NCBI GenBank assembly: GCA_963712565.1
Contig: CAVQIP010000052.1
Span: forward strand, 62,001 to 126,000
Length of the DNA: 64,000 bases
Reading direction: 5' to 3'
Source: VAZQ01 sp963712565
Lineage (GTDB): Bacteria > Pseudomonadota > Alphaproteobacteria > Rhizobiales > Xanthobacteraceae
The notes beneath the pieces are model-generated. The model was not told where the DNA came from. It did not search any database and worked only from the letters and a program-made list of their open reading frames with translations. Shown here in pieces: positions 26,236 through 34,371 of this stretch. Within the stretch, counting starts at the first letter, position 1; each line of letters starts with the position of its first letter. The translations under genes and the position numbers were made by a program.

Positions 26236-26283
26236 ACTTGTCACCCGGAGCGCGAGCCCGCTTGGCGGGCTTCGAAGGGCGAC
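26236..26283. repeat. Diverged intergenic palindromic repeat
   Basis: CACCCGGAGCGCGAGCCCGCTTGGCGGGCTTCGAAGGGCGAC contains a GAGCCCGC/GCGGGCTTC hairpin. It lies in the 144-base gap between the convergent soxC operon and the ABC transporter operon, so it could serve as a bidirectional terminator. It resembles the 21954 and 57322 elements in layout but not closely in sequence. Confidence 0.55.
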
Positions 26284-26360
26284 GGATCAGATTTCATCTC
26301 GAAACGCGTCCAGCTCGAACGCGCCCGGGCGGTATTCGCCGGGCACGGGGGGCATGACAG

Positions 26361-27095
26361 TCAGAGATGCGCTTGACTGATTCGCTGCGCGATCTCGGAG
26401 CGGATCACCGCGAGTTCCTGCGCGGTATGGGCGCTGCGCGGGCGAGCGACCGCAACTTCGGCAAGCACCCGCGCCGGACTGACCGACAGGAGCAGCAATC
26501 GGTCGGCAAGGCCGATCGCTTCTTCGACGTTGTGGGTCACCAGCAGCGTGGTGACGGGACGGCGGTTGACGAGCTCGGCGAGCTCGTCGCGCAGCCGCGC
26601 CGCCAGCGCGTCGTCGAGCGACACGAACGGCTCGTCGAGCAGAAGCAGGTCAGGCTCGACCGCGAAGGCGCGCGCCAGTGCCACGCGGCGGGCGAGCCCG
26701 AGCGAAAGCTCGCCGGGATAGTGATCGCGGTGGGCGGCGAGGCCGAGCGTCCGGAACAGGGCATCGAGCCCGGCTTCGGTCGCGTGCGGGGCGGCGAGCC
26801 GCACGTTCTGCTCGACCGTGCGCCACGGCAGCAGGCGCGGCTCCTGGAACACCATGCCGAGCGTGCCATGGGCGGGAAGCGCGACGCTGCCGTCGAAGTC
26901 GCGGTCGAGCCCGGCGATGATCCGCAACAGCGTGGTCTTGCCGCAGCCCGACGGCCCGACCAGCGCGGCGACCTCGCCGTGGCCCAGGCTGAATGCAAGC
27001 TCGCCCAGCACCTGGAGCGTCCCGCCGGAGGCAGCGCGAAAACGCTTTTGCTTGATGGCGACGTCAAGCCGGTCGCGGACGCCAGCGGGCGACAT
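26361..27095 (-). CDS. NitT/TauT-type ABC transporter ATP-binding protein
   Basis: A 244-residue ATPase: Walker A GPSGCGKTT at residues 47-55, Q-loop in VFQEPRLLPW, Walker B LLLLDEP at 150-156, switch histidine in LLVTHNVEEA. The signature is an off-consensus LSLGLARRVA rather than LSGGQ, found also in some sulfonate/nitrate-type importers. The chosen ATG at 27095 overlaps the permease stop by 32 bases; a frame open to 27311 has no supporting homology. It is the last gene of a binding protein-permease-ATPase operon that lies between soxCD and a PQQ dehydrogenase. Cargo is unknown: sulfur compounds or a metal chelate would both suit the neighbours. Confidence 0.9.
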   Translation of the reverse strand: MSPAGVRDRLDVAIKQKRFRAASGGTLQVLGELAFSLGHGEVAALVGPSGCGKTTLLRIIAGLDRDFDGSVALPAHGTLGMVFQEPRLLPWRTVEQNVRLAAPHATEAGLDALFRTLGLAAHRDHYPGELSLGLARRVALARAFAVEPDLLLLDEPFVSLDDALAARLRDELAELVNRRPVTTLLVTHNVEEAIGLADRLLLLSVSPARVLAEVAVARPRSAHTAQELAVIRSEIAQRISQAHL

Positions 27096-27804
27096 GTCGT
27101 TCAAGCGGCTGCACCAGGAGCGTTTCGATTGCCAGCATGACGGCGATGAAGGCGAGAGCATAGGCCAGGATGCGCGTGACGTCGAACAATTGAAACGCCA
27201 CCCCGATCTCGAAGCCGACGCCGTTGGGACGCCCGAGGAGTTCCACAATGAGCACGATCTTCCACACCAGCGACAGGCCGGAGCGAGCCGCGGCGGCGAG
27301 ATAGGGCGCAAGCTGCGGCAATATGACGTGGCGCAGGCGCGTCCACGCCCCCATGCGAAACACCTGCGCCATGTCGTCGAGGGCGTGGTCGAGCGAACGC
27401 GCGCCTTCGCGCACGGTGACCGTCGCGATCGGAAGCTTGTTCAACGCCACGGCCGCGATCGCCGCGGTTTCGGTGAGGCCGGCCCAGACATAGGCGAGCA
27501 CGATGATCACCAAGGCCGGCAGGTTGAGCAACACGATCAGCCATGGATCGCCCAGCCGGTCGGCGACCCGAGAGCGGCCCATGACGAGCCCGATCACCGA
27601 GCCGAGCGCCATGGCGATGACGAATGCCGCCGCGACGCGTGCGAGCGTGGCGCCGAGATTGAAGGCGAGCGCGCCCGAACGCGCTTCCTCGACGATTGCG
27701 ATCGCCACCGCCTGCGGGTCCGGAAGCAGGCGCGCGCCGGCCAGCTGCGAGCCGGCATACCAGGCCGCGATCAGCACCGCGAGGGAGACGAGTCGCGCGC
27801 CCAA
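27064..27804 (-). CDS. NitT/TauT-type ABC transporter permease
   Basis: An inner-membrane permease of about 246 residues with six likely membrane helices. The ATPase-contacting EAA-type loop reads DALDDMAQVFRMGAWTRLRHVILPQLAPY in its expected place, ahead of the final helices (split here by the reader: DMAQVFRMGA, then RHVILPQLAPY). The start is inferred as TTG at 27804, one base past the upstream stop, with CGGGGGA eight bases before it; an in-frame ATG at 27867 would overlap the binding-protein gene by 62 bases. It pairs with the ATPase at 26361-27095 and the binding protein at 27806-28783. Confidence 0.85.
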   Translation of the reverse strand: MGARLVSLAVLIAAWYAGSQLAGARLLPDPQAVAIAIVEEARSGALAFNLGATLARVAAAFVIAMALGSVIGLVMGRSRVADRLGDPWLIVLLNLPALVIIVLAYVWAGLTETAAIAAVALNKLPIATVTVREGARSLDHALDDMAQVFRMGAWTRLRHVILPQLAPYLAAAARSGLSLVWKIVLIVELLGRPNGVGFEIGVAFQLFDVTRILAYALAFIAVMLAIETLLVQPLERHVARWRPRPA

Positions 27805-27805
27805 T

Positions 27806-28783
27806 TCATTCCCCCGCCGCCGGCCGGTAGAAAGTTCCCGGCGCGAGCTCGCGCGCCGGGCCGACAAGCTCGCTGCCGCCGATCTCCGCCAGCACGAGAT
27901 ACAAGGCGCGCGCGTCCGCCTCCTCCTCGGCGAGCGGGCGGCGCACGATGCCTTCGCCGTAGCGCTGGCGGTAGATGGCGAGCGCGCTGGGGTCGCTGAC
28001 GCGGATGCGCGGTGCGAGCCGCTGCCATTCGGTCGCCGATGCGGCGAGGATGTCCTTGGCCTGGCGGGCCGCGTCGAGAAATCGATCTACCGTCGAGCGG
28101 TTGCGCGCCGCCCAGCCGCCGTCGAAAGTGTAGCCGACGATCGCGATCGGCCCCTTGGCGCCGAGGCCGGTCATGACCCGGTCCATGGCGATGGCGCGCC
28201 TGTGCCCCTTGCTTTCGAGATCGGCGCAGAAGTTCCAGAACGTCAGCGTGGCATCGAGCTCGCCCTGCAACGCTTTCTCAGACAACAGCGGCGGCGCGCC
28301 GTAGACGATCGTGGCCTGTCGCTTGAGATCGATTCCGGCGCGGCGCGCCAGCGCCTGCAGCAGCAACCAGCTCTTGTCGAGCGGGCCGCCGGCGACGGCG
28401 AGCTTCTTGCCCTTGAGATCAGCAACCTCCCGGATCGGCGATTGCGGTGGAACCATCACCGCGCCGAGCGTGCTCGAGGAGGGATAGAAGACGAGGCTGT
28501 CGCCGAGCGAGCGCTCGCGCGCGACCCACAGCCAATCCGACAGCATGAGATCGGCCGAGCCGCCCTTGAGGGCGATCTTGCCGGCTTCGGTGGAGGCAAG
28601 CTCGATGGTGTCGATCTCGAGGTCGAGCTTGCGGTCGAGCCCGTGCGTCCTGATGACGTCGAGTTCCCAGGCCAGCGTTCCGGTCCTTTGCACCGCAAGA
28701 CGAATGCGGTCGGCCGCCGCGGCGCTCGTCGCGACGGCCAGCGCGATGACGGCGGTCAGCACGAAAGTCGGCATGCGAAACAT
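27806..28783 (-). CDS. NitT/TauT-type ABC transporter substrate-binding protein
   Basis: A 325-residue periplasmic binding protein, first of the three-gene importer operon. A signal peptide (FVLTAVIALAVATSAAAAD) precedes a mature start RIRLAVQRTGTLAWELDV, typical of the SsuA/NMT1-like group; GGSADLMLSDWLWVARE and the LKGKKLAVAGGPLDKSW block are the usual ligand-lobe signatures. The start at ATG 28783 is preferred over 28774. It is divergent from the PQQ dehydrogenase at 28966 across 182 bases, so the two may share regulation. In several alphaproteobacteria ABC importers beside lanthanide-type PQQ dehydrogenases handle lanthanides; whether this one does is an open inference. Confidence 0.88.
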   Translation of the reverse strand: MFRMPTFVLTAVIALAVATSAAAADRIRLAVQRTGTLAWELDVIRTHGLDRKLDLEIDTIELASTEAGKIALKGGSADLMLSDWLWVARERSLGDSLVFYPSSSTLGAVMVPPQSPIREVADLKGKKLAVAGGPLDKSWLLLQALARRAGIDLKRQATIVYGAPPLLSEKALQGELDATLTFWNFCADLESKGHRRAIAMDRVMTGLGAKGPIAIVGYTFDGGWAARNRSTVDRFLDAARQAKDILAASATEWQRLAPRIRVSDPSALAIYRQRYGEGIVRRPLAEEEADARALYLVLAEIGGSELVGPARELAPGTFYRPAAGE

Positions 28784-28965
28784 CGGCGCACGATGCCATA
28801 GCCCGCCGCGCTTGAAAATGCGGCAACGGGCCGTGGCCCACCTATCTGCATCTTTTCGGTCCACATCGCCGCAGGCGCGCGCTATCATGTTCGCATCAGG
28901 CGGCCCCGCCGGTTCCGGCGGACAACGAAAACAACGCGGCCGACCTGAAACCAGGAGGAAGCATC

Positions 28966-30660
28966 ATGATGCGATCAACGCTGCTGGCCGCGCTGGTGAG
29001 CGCGGCACTCCCGCTGACGGCGCTCGCCCAGAGTGCGGACGAATTGAAAAACGATGAAAAGACGCCCGGCGATGTCCTGACCTACGGCATGGGCTATGGC
29101 CTGCAGCGCTTCAGCCCGCTCACGCGGATCAATCGTGACAACGTCAAGCGCCTCGTGCCGGCGTGGTCCTACAGCATGGCCGACAACAACGGCCAGCAGT
29201 CGCATGCGCTGGTCAAGGACGGGGTCATGTACATCACGGATCACGCCAAGACCGTCGCCCTCGATGCTTCGACCGGCAAGGAAATCTGGAAGGCGGTGAT
29301 CGAGTATCCGCCCGAGACGACGCGGATCGTGTGTTGCGGCATTGTCAACCGCGGCGCCGCGATGCTCGACGGCAAGCTTTTCCGCACGACGCTCGATGCC
29401 AACGTGATCGCGCTCGATATGAAGACCGGCAAGGAGCTTTGGCGCACCAAATCCGCCGACCCCAAGGACGGCTACTCCATGACAGTCGCGCCGCTGGTCG
29501 CGAACGGCGTGGTCATCGCCGGCGTGGCGGGCGCCGAATTCGGCCACCGCGGCTATCTCGAGGCCTACGATCCCCAGAGCGGTAAGGTGCTGTGGCGCAC
29601 CTGGACCATTCCGGAGCCGGGCCAAAAGGGCTCCGAGACTTGGCCGAAGAACGATTCCTGGAAGACCGGCGGCGGCAGTACCTGGCTGACCGGTTCCTAT
29701 GATCCGGAACTCGACCTCGTGTTCTGGGGTACCGGCAATCCCGCGCCCTGGAACCCGCTCGGCCGCGTCGGCGACAACCTCTACACCAATTCGATCCTGG
29801 CAATCCGTCCGAAGACCGGGGAGGTCGTCTGGTACTACCAGACCGCGCCGGGCGATCCCTACGACTTCGACGGCGTCAATGAACTGGTGCAGACGGAATT
29901 GCCGGTCAACGGGTCGAACCGCAAAGTGATCATGCAAGCGCACCGCAACGGGTTCTTCTATGTGCTCGAGCGGGCGACCGGAAAGCTGCTCGCCGCCAAC
30001 AAGTTCGTGAAAGCCAACTGGGCGGACAGCATCGACCTGGAGACGGGCCGTCCGGTGTGGAGCGCCGAGACGAAATCCGTGTTCGAAAAGGGTGCGGGCC
30101 ACAAGGTACGCATCTGGCCGGCGCTGGTCGGCGGCAAGAACTGGGCCCCGATGTCCTACAGCCCGCTGACCAAGCTCGCCTACGTGAATTCGACCGACTT
30201 CGGATGGGACTACGAGCCGCTGCCGGTCGAGGAACTCGCGAAGCTCAAGCCCGGTCAAACGCCCTATTTCGGCGTGAAGCGCGATTACGTCTTCGACCAT
30301 CCCGATGGCCGCGGCCACCTGCGGGCGATCGATCCGCTGACCGGCAAGTCCAAATGGGCGCTCGCGCTCAAGAGCCCGAACATGTCCGGCACGATGGTGA
30401 CGGCCGGCGGCATCGTCTTCACCGGCCAGCTCACCGGCGAGTTCGTGGCGGTCGACGCCGACACCGGGAAAGTCCTGTGGCAATACCAGATGGGGGCCGG
30501 CAGTGTCGGACAGCCCATCACTTGGGAGCGCGACGGCAAGCAATACGTCACCACGACGAGCGGTTCTTCCGGACCGTACGTCGCGCGCGTCGGCGATCCG
30601 AACCTGGCCAACGTGCCGCCCGGCGGGATGGTGTGGACGTTCAAGCTGTTCGAGGACTGA
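28966..30660 (+). CDS. PQQ-dependent alcohol dehydrogenase, lanthanide-type metal site (copy 2)
   Basis: A 564-residue periplasmic quinoprotein, paralog of the one at 22025-23710. The start has a clear AGGAGG site; the signal peptide ends near ALAQ. It holds the vicinal disulfide Cys123-Cys124, metal ligands Glu191, Asn258, Asp300 and the extra Asp302 (PYDFDGVNE), the mark of lanthanide-binding forms, and the propeller W-docking repeats. It differs from copy 1 by a longer loop near residue 420 (DYEPLPVEELAKLKPGQ). Its small cytochrome c partner follows 88 bases downstream. It would oxidise primary alcohols or aldehydes in the periplasm. Having two differs from simple redundancy if substrate ranges differ. 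Confidence 0.92.
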   Translation: MMRSTLLAALVSAALPLTALAQSADELKNDEKTPGDVLTYGMGYGLQRFSPLTRINRDNVKRLVPAWSYSMADNNGQQSHALVKDGVMYITDHAKTVALDASTGKEIWKAVIEYPPETTRIVCCGIVNRGAAMLDGKLFRTTLDANVIALDMKTGKELWRTKSADPKDGYSMTVAPLVANGVVIAGVAGAEFGHRGYLEAYDPQSGKVLWRTWTIPEPGQKGSETWPKNDSWKTGGGSTWLTGSYDPELDLVFWGTGNPAPWNPLGRVGDNLYTNSILAIRPKTGEVVWYYQTAPGDPYDFDGVNELVQTELPVNGSNRKVIMQAHRNGFFYVLERATGKLLAANKFVKANWADSIDLETGRPVWSAETKSVFEKGAGHKVRIWPALVGGKNWAPMSYSPLTKLAYVNSTDFGWDYEPLPVEELAKLKPGQTPYFGVKRDYVFDHPDGRGHLRAIDPLTGKSKWALALKSPNMSGTMVTAGGIVFTGQLTGEFVAVDADTGKVLWQYQMGAGSVGQPITWERDGKQYVTTTSGSSGPYVARVGDPNLANVPPGGMVWTFKLFED

Positions 30661-30748
30661 TCGGCGAAAATCATGCGAGGCCGTCCCTCTTGGCGGCCTC
30701 GCCGCCCCCGGATTGTTGCAGCCAACGCCATCTGACGTGAACATTGTC

Positions 30749-31081
30749 ATGCGAGCATGGCCGCTTGCTGTGGGCTGCTCGGCATTCGCCTTGGCAATTG
30801 CCCCCGCTTCATCCCTCGCCCAGCCCGCGGCCAATGCCCAGCAGGCCGTCAAGGGCGAGAGCATCTATTCCGACTACTGCTGGACCTGTCACGGTGAGCG
30901 GCTGCGCAACCCGGGCGGCGGCACAAGCTTCGACCTTCGACGGCTGCGCCCGGACGACTATTCTCGTTTCGTCAATTCCGTGCTCAACGGCAAGAACACC
31001 ATGCCGCCCTGGCGCGGCGTGCTCGACACGGAGCAGATCGATTCGATCTGGGCCTATATCCGCGCGACCGTGGATCATTAG
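30749..31081 (+). CDS. Small exported monoheme cytochrome c (second copy)
   Basis: A 110-residue cytochrome c with signal peptide (AVGCSAFALAIAPASSLAQ), heme site CWTCH at about residue 49, and the methionine region NTMPPWRGVL. It repeats the plan of the cytochrome at 21586-21912, including DDYSRFVNSVLNGKN and WAYIRA near the end. Its place directly after the PQQ dehydrogenase marks it as that enzyme's electron acceptor. The ATG at 30749 is taken; an in-frame GTG at 30737 is also possible, and neither has a strong ribosome site. Confidence 0.86.
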   Translation: MRAWPLAVGCSAFALAIAPASSLAQPAANAQQAVKGESIYSDYCWTCHGERLRNPGGGTSFDLRRLRPDDYSRFVNSVLNGKNTMPPWRGVLDTEQIDSIWAYIRATVDH

Positions 31082-31185
31082 AGCGGGATTGGGAACCGCC
31101 GATCATCGCCGTTGCCTCGCCGGCGCAAATGATCAAGATGGATCGCTGCGGCGCCATGGCGGAACGGACGTCGCGCGGAGAGCAA

Positions 31186-32247
31186 ATGGAATTCGGGGTC
31201 TTCGATCATCTCGATCGCTACGGCGGCGTGCTGGCGGACTACTACGAGGATCGCCTCAAGATTGCAGAGGCCTACGATCGCGCGGGATTTTACGCCTACC
31301 ATCTCGCCGAGCACCATTCGACGCCGCTCGGCATGGCGCCCTCGCCGAGCGTGTTCCTGGCCGCGGTCGCCCAGCGCACGCGAAGACTTCGGTTCGGTCC
31401 GCTGGTATGGGCGATGCCGTTGCACCATCCGCTGCGGCTGATCGAGGAAATCTGCATGCTCGATCAATTGAGCGGCGGACGCCTCGAGATCGGCTTCGGC
31501 CGCGGCTCGGTCCCGATCGAGCTGGAATACTACGGCGCCGATCCGGACGACGCGCAGGAGACCTACGCGGAAGCGGTCGAGCTCGTGCTCAAGGGGTTGA
31601 CGCACAAGGTGCTCGATTTCAAGGGCAAGCGATTTTCCTTCCATGACGTGCCGATGGAAATCGAGCCGCTGCAGAAGCCGCATCCGCCGATCTGGTACGG
31701 CGTTCACATGCCGGACAGCGCCGAGCGCGCGGCGCGCCGCAATCTCAACGTCGTCAGTCTCGACCCGCCGCACGAGACCCGTCTCTCGATCGACCGCTAC
31801 CGCACGATCTGGCCGCAAGTCCATGCCCGCACGGTCGCTTTTCCCAAGCTCGGCCTCGGCCGCTTCATCGTGGTCGGCCCGACCGACGCCGCCGCCATGG
31901 CGATCGCACGCCGCGCCTATCTGGTCTGGCATGCGAGCTTTACCCATTTGTTCCGGCGGCATGCGCGTCCGCAATCGCACCCGCGCCCTGCGACCTTCGA
32001 TCTGGTGGTCGAGCGCGGCCAGGGCATCGCCGGCACGCCGGCGACGGTGGCCGAATTCCTCTCCTGCCAGCTCAGGGAGACCGGCTGCAATTACGTCGTC
32101 GGGCAATTCGCCTTCGGCGATCTGACCCGCGACGAAAGTCTGCAGTCCATCGCGCGCTTCGCCGGCGAGGTGATGCCGGTTTTGCGCAAGCAGGCTGCCG
32201 CTGGGGCAAAAGAAATGGCCGGCGTTGCGGTGCGTGGAGACGGTTGA
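31186..32247 (+). CDS. LLM-class flavin-dependent oxidoreductase
   Basis: A 353-residue bacterial-luciferase-like monooxygenase. It begins MEFGVFDHLDR, the family's usual first strand, and contains FYAYHLAEHHSTPLGMAPSP, GPLVWAMPLHHPLRL, DQLSGGRLEIGFGRGS and PLQKPHPPIWYG. The ATG at 31186 has GCGGAGAG upstream; an in-frame ATG at 31129 adds 19 residues without support. It is transcribed with the hydantoinase/oxoprolinase genes that follow 48 bases later, so it may open a substrate that those enzymes then hydrolyse. Flavin (FMN) and a reductase partner are expected; the substrate is unknown. Confidence 0.88.
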   Translation: MEFGVFDHLDRYGGVLADYYEDRLKIAEAYDRAGFYAYHLAEHHSTPLGMAPSPSVFLAAVAQRTRRLRFGPLVWAMPLHHPLRLIEEICMLDQLSGGRLEIGFGRGSVPIELEYYGADPDDAQETYAEAVELVLKGLTHKVLDFKGKRFSFHDVPMEIEPLQKPHPPIWYGVHMPDSAERAARRNLNVVSLDPPHETRLSIDRYRTIWPQVHARTVAFPKLGLGRFIVVGPTDAAAMAIARRAYLVWHASFTHLFRRHARPQSHPRPATFDLVVERGQGIAGTPATVAEFLSCQLRETGCNYVVGQFAFGDLTRDESLQSIARFAGEVMPVLRKQAAAGAKEMAGVAVRGDG

Positions 32248-32295
32248 TATCGTCGCTTGCGCCGACCCGTCCGCCGGAGTTTCCGTTTGAGCACG

Positions 32296-34369
32296 ATGGA
32301 GTTGAGCCAGATTCGGCTGGCAGCCGACGTGGGCGGGACCTTCACCGACGTCGCCGCTTTCGACGAGACGACTGGAGAGCTCCGGCTCGGAAAGACGCTG
32401 ACGACGCCGGCGCGGCTGGTCACCGGCATCGAGCAGGGCGTCACCAAGGCCGGCGCCGGCTTCCGCGCGGCGCGGCTGTTTCTGCACGGCACCACCGTTG
32501 CCATCAACACCATCTTGGAGCGGACCGGCGCGCCTTGTGCGCTGCTCACCACCCAGGGCTTCCGCGACATCTACGAGATCGGCCGCGTCAACCGGCCGGA
32601 ATCCTACAATCTGTTCTTTCGCCGGCACGAGCCGCTGATCGAGCGCGACCTGCGCTACGAGATCCGCGAGCGTATTGATTCGCAGGGCAAGGTGCTGATC
32701 AAGCTCGACGAGGACGCGGTGCGTGCCGCCGCCGCCGCGGCGGTCGCGCAGGGCGTGCAGGCCATCGCCATTTTGTTTCTGCACTCCTATCGCAATCCCG
32801 CGCACGAGGAGCGGGCGAAAGCGATCATCGCGGCGAGCCATCCGCAGCTGTTCGTCACCGCCTCGCACGAGCTCTCGCAGGAATACCGCGAGTTCGAGCG
32901 TACCTCGACGGCGGTCGCCAACGCCTATGTCGGTCCGAGCGTGCGGCGCTATCTCGGCGAGATGGGCGACCATCTCGAGGCCGCCTGCTTCGGGGGCGAT
33001 TTTCTGATCGTGCAGTCGACCGGCGGTCTGTTCGATGTCGATGAGGCGCAAAGCGCGTGCATTCGTATGCTCGAGTCCGGGCCCGCCGCCGGCGTGATCG
33101 GCACCAAGGCGCTGTGCGACGGCATCGGGCTTGCGAACGCGATCGCCTTCGATATGGGCGGCACCACCGCCAAGGCCGGCGTCATCCACGACGGCGAGGT
33201 GCTGATGACCGGCAGCGCCCTCATCGGCGGCTACGCCACCGGGTTGCCGGTGCAGATCCCGATGATCGACATCCAGGAGGTCGGGACCGGCGGCGGCTCG
33301 ATTGCGCGGGTCGAGACCGGCGACGCGCTGCATGTCGGGCCGGAAAGCGCGGGCGCCGAGCCCGGTCCGGTGTGCTATGGCCGGGGCGGCAGCGAGCCGA
33401 CCATTACCGATGCCAACCTCGTCCTCGGCCGCCTCGGCGCCGACCGTTTTCTCGGCGGCGAGATGCGGCTCGACCTCGATCGGCGCCAAGCGCGCGCTCG
33501 CCGCGCGCGTCGCCGAGCCGCTCGGCCTCGATCTCACCGCCGCGGCCGACGGCATCCTGCGCATCGCCATCACCAAAATGTCCCACATGGTGCGCTGGGT
33601 CACCACCGAGCGCGGCCTCGACGCGGCCGATTTCACCCTGGTCGCTTATGGCGGCGCCGGACCCTTGCACGCGGCGATGGTTGCGCGCGAATTGCGCATC
33701 GCCAGGGTCGTCGTCCCGCGCGCGCCCGGCCATTTTTCCGCCTTCGGCATGCTGGTCGCGGATCTGCGGCGCGATTTCGTCAAGACCTGGTTCACGCCGC
33801 TGGCGGAAGCGTCGTTTCCGGCCATGGAAGACATCTACGCCGAGATGGAGCGGCAGGGTCGCGCCGCCGTGCGTCGGAGCGAGGTCGCCGTTGCCGACGT
33901 CACGCTGCGGCGCGCGGCGGACATGCGCTATGTCGGGCAGGAGCACGCCGTCACGGTCGAGCTGCCGGTCGAGCTGTTCCAGGCCGAGGATCGCGACGGC
34001 ATCAAGACGCGCTTCGATGCCGTGCACGCGACGCGTTACGGCTATTCGGCCCCGGGCGAGAAGGCCGAGATCGTGAGCCTGCGCAGCGCGATCACCGGGC
34101 TGATGCGCAAGCCCACGTTCGAGCCTATCGCCGCGGGCGAGGCCGTGCCGCCGGCTGCGGCTCGTCGCGGCACGCGCGCGGTCTATTTCGCCGAGGCCGG
34201 CCGCCATCTCGACACGCCGAGCTATGATCGCGCGGCGCTGCTCGCCCATAATCGCATCGCCGGGCCCGCGCTGATCGAGGAATACGCCTCGACCACCGTC
34301 GTTCATCCCGGCGATGTCGTCGCGGTCGATGCCTTCGGCGACCTCGTGATCGAGATTTTGCGGAGCTGA
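32296..34369 (+). pseudogene. Hydantoinase/oxoprolinase subunit A, interrupted by one +1 frameshift
   Basis: About 690 residues once two frames are joined. The N-terminal hydantoinase A half has the actin-like ATP site AADVGGTFTDVAAFD, LHGTTVAINTILE and FDMGGTTAKAG, then the block GGGSIARVETG. At about 33478 one surplus base shifts the frame; the second frame picks up with IGAKRALAARVAEPLG, ITKMSHMVRWVTTERG and YGGAGPLHA and ends at 34369. Both parts look conserved. With subunit B, three bases downstream, it would form an ATP-dependent amidohydrolase for hydantoins, 5-oxoproline or N-methylhydantoin, or an acetophenone/acetone-carboxylase-like enzyme. ATG 32296 is chosen; TTG 32287 is possible. 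Confidence 0.82.
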
Positions 34370-34371
34370 CG

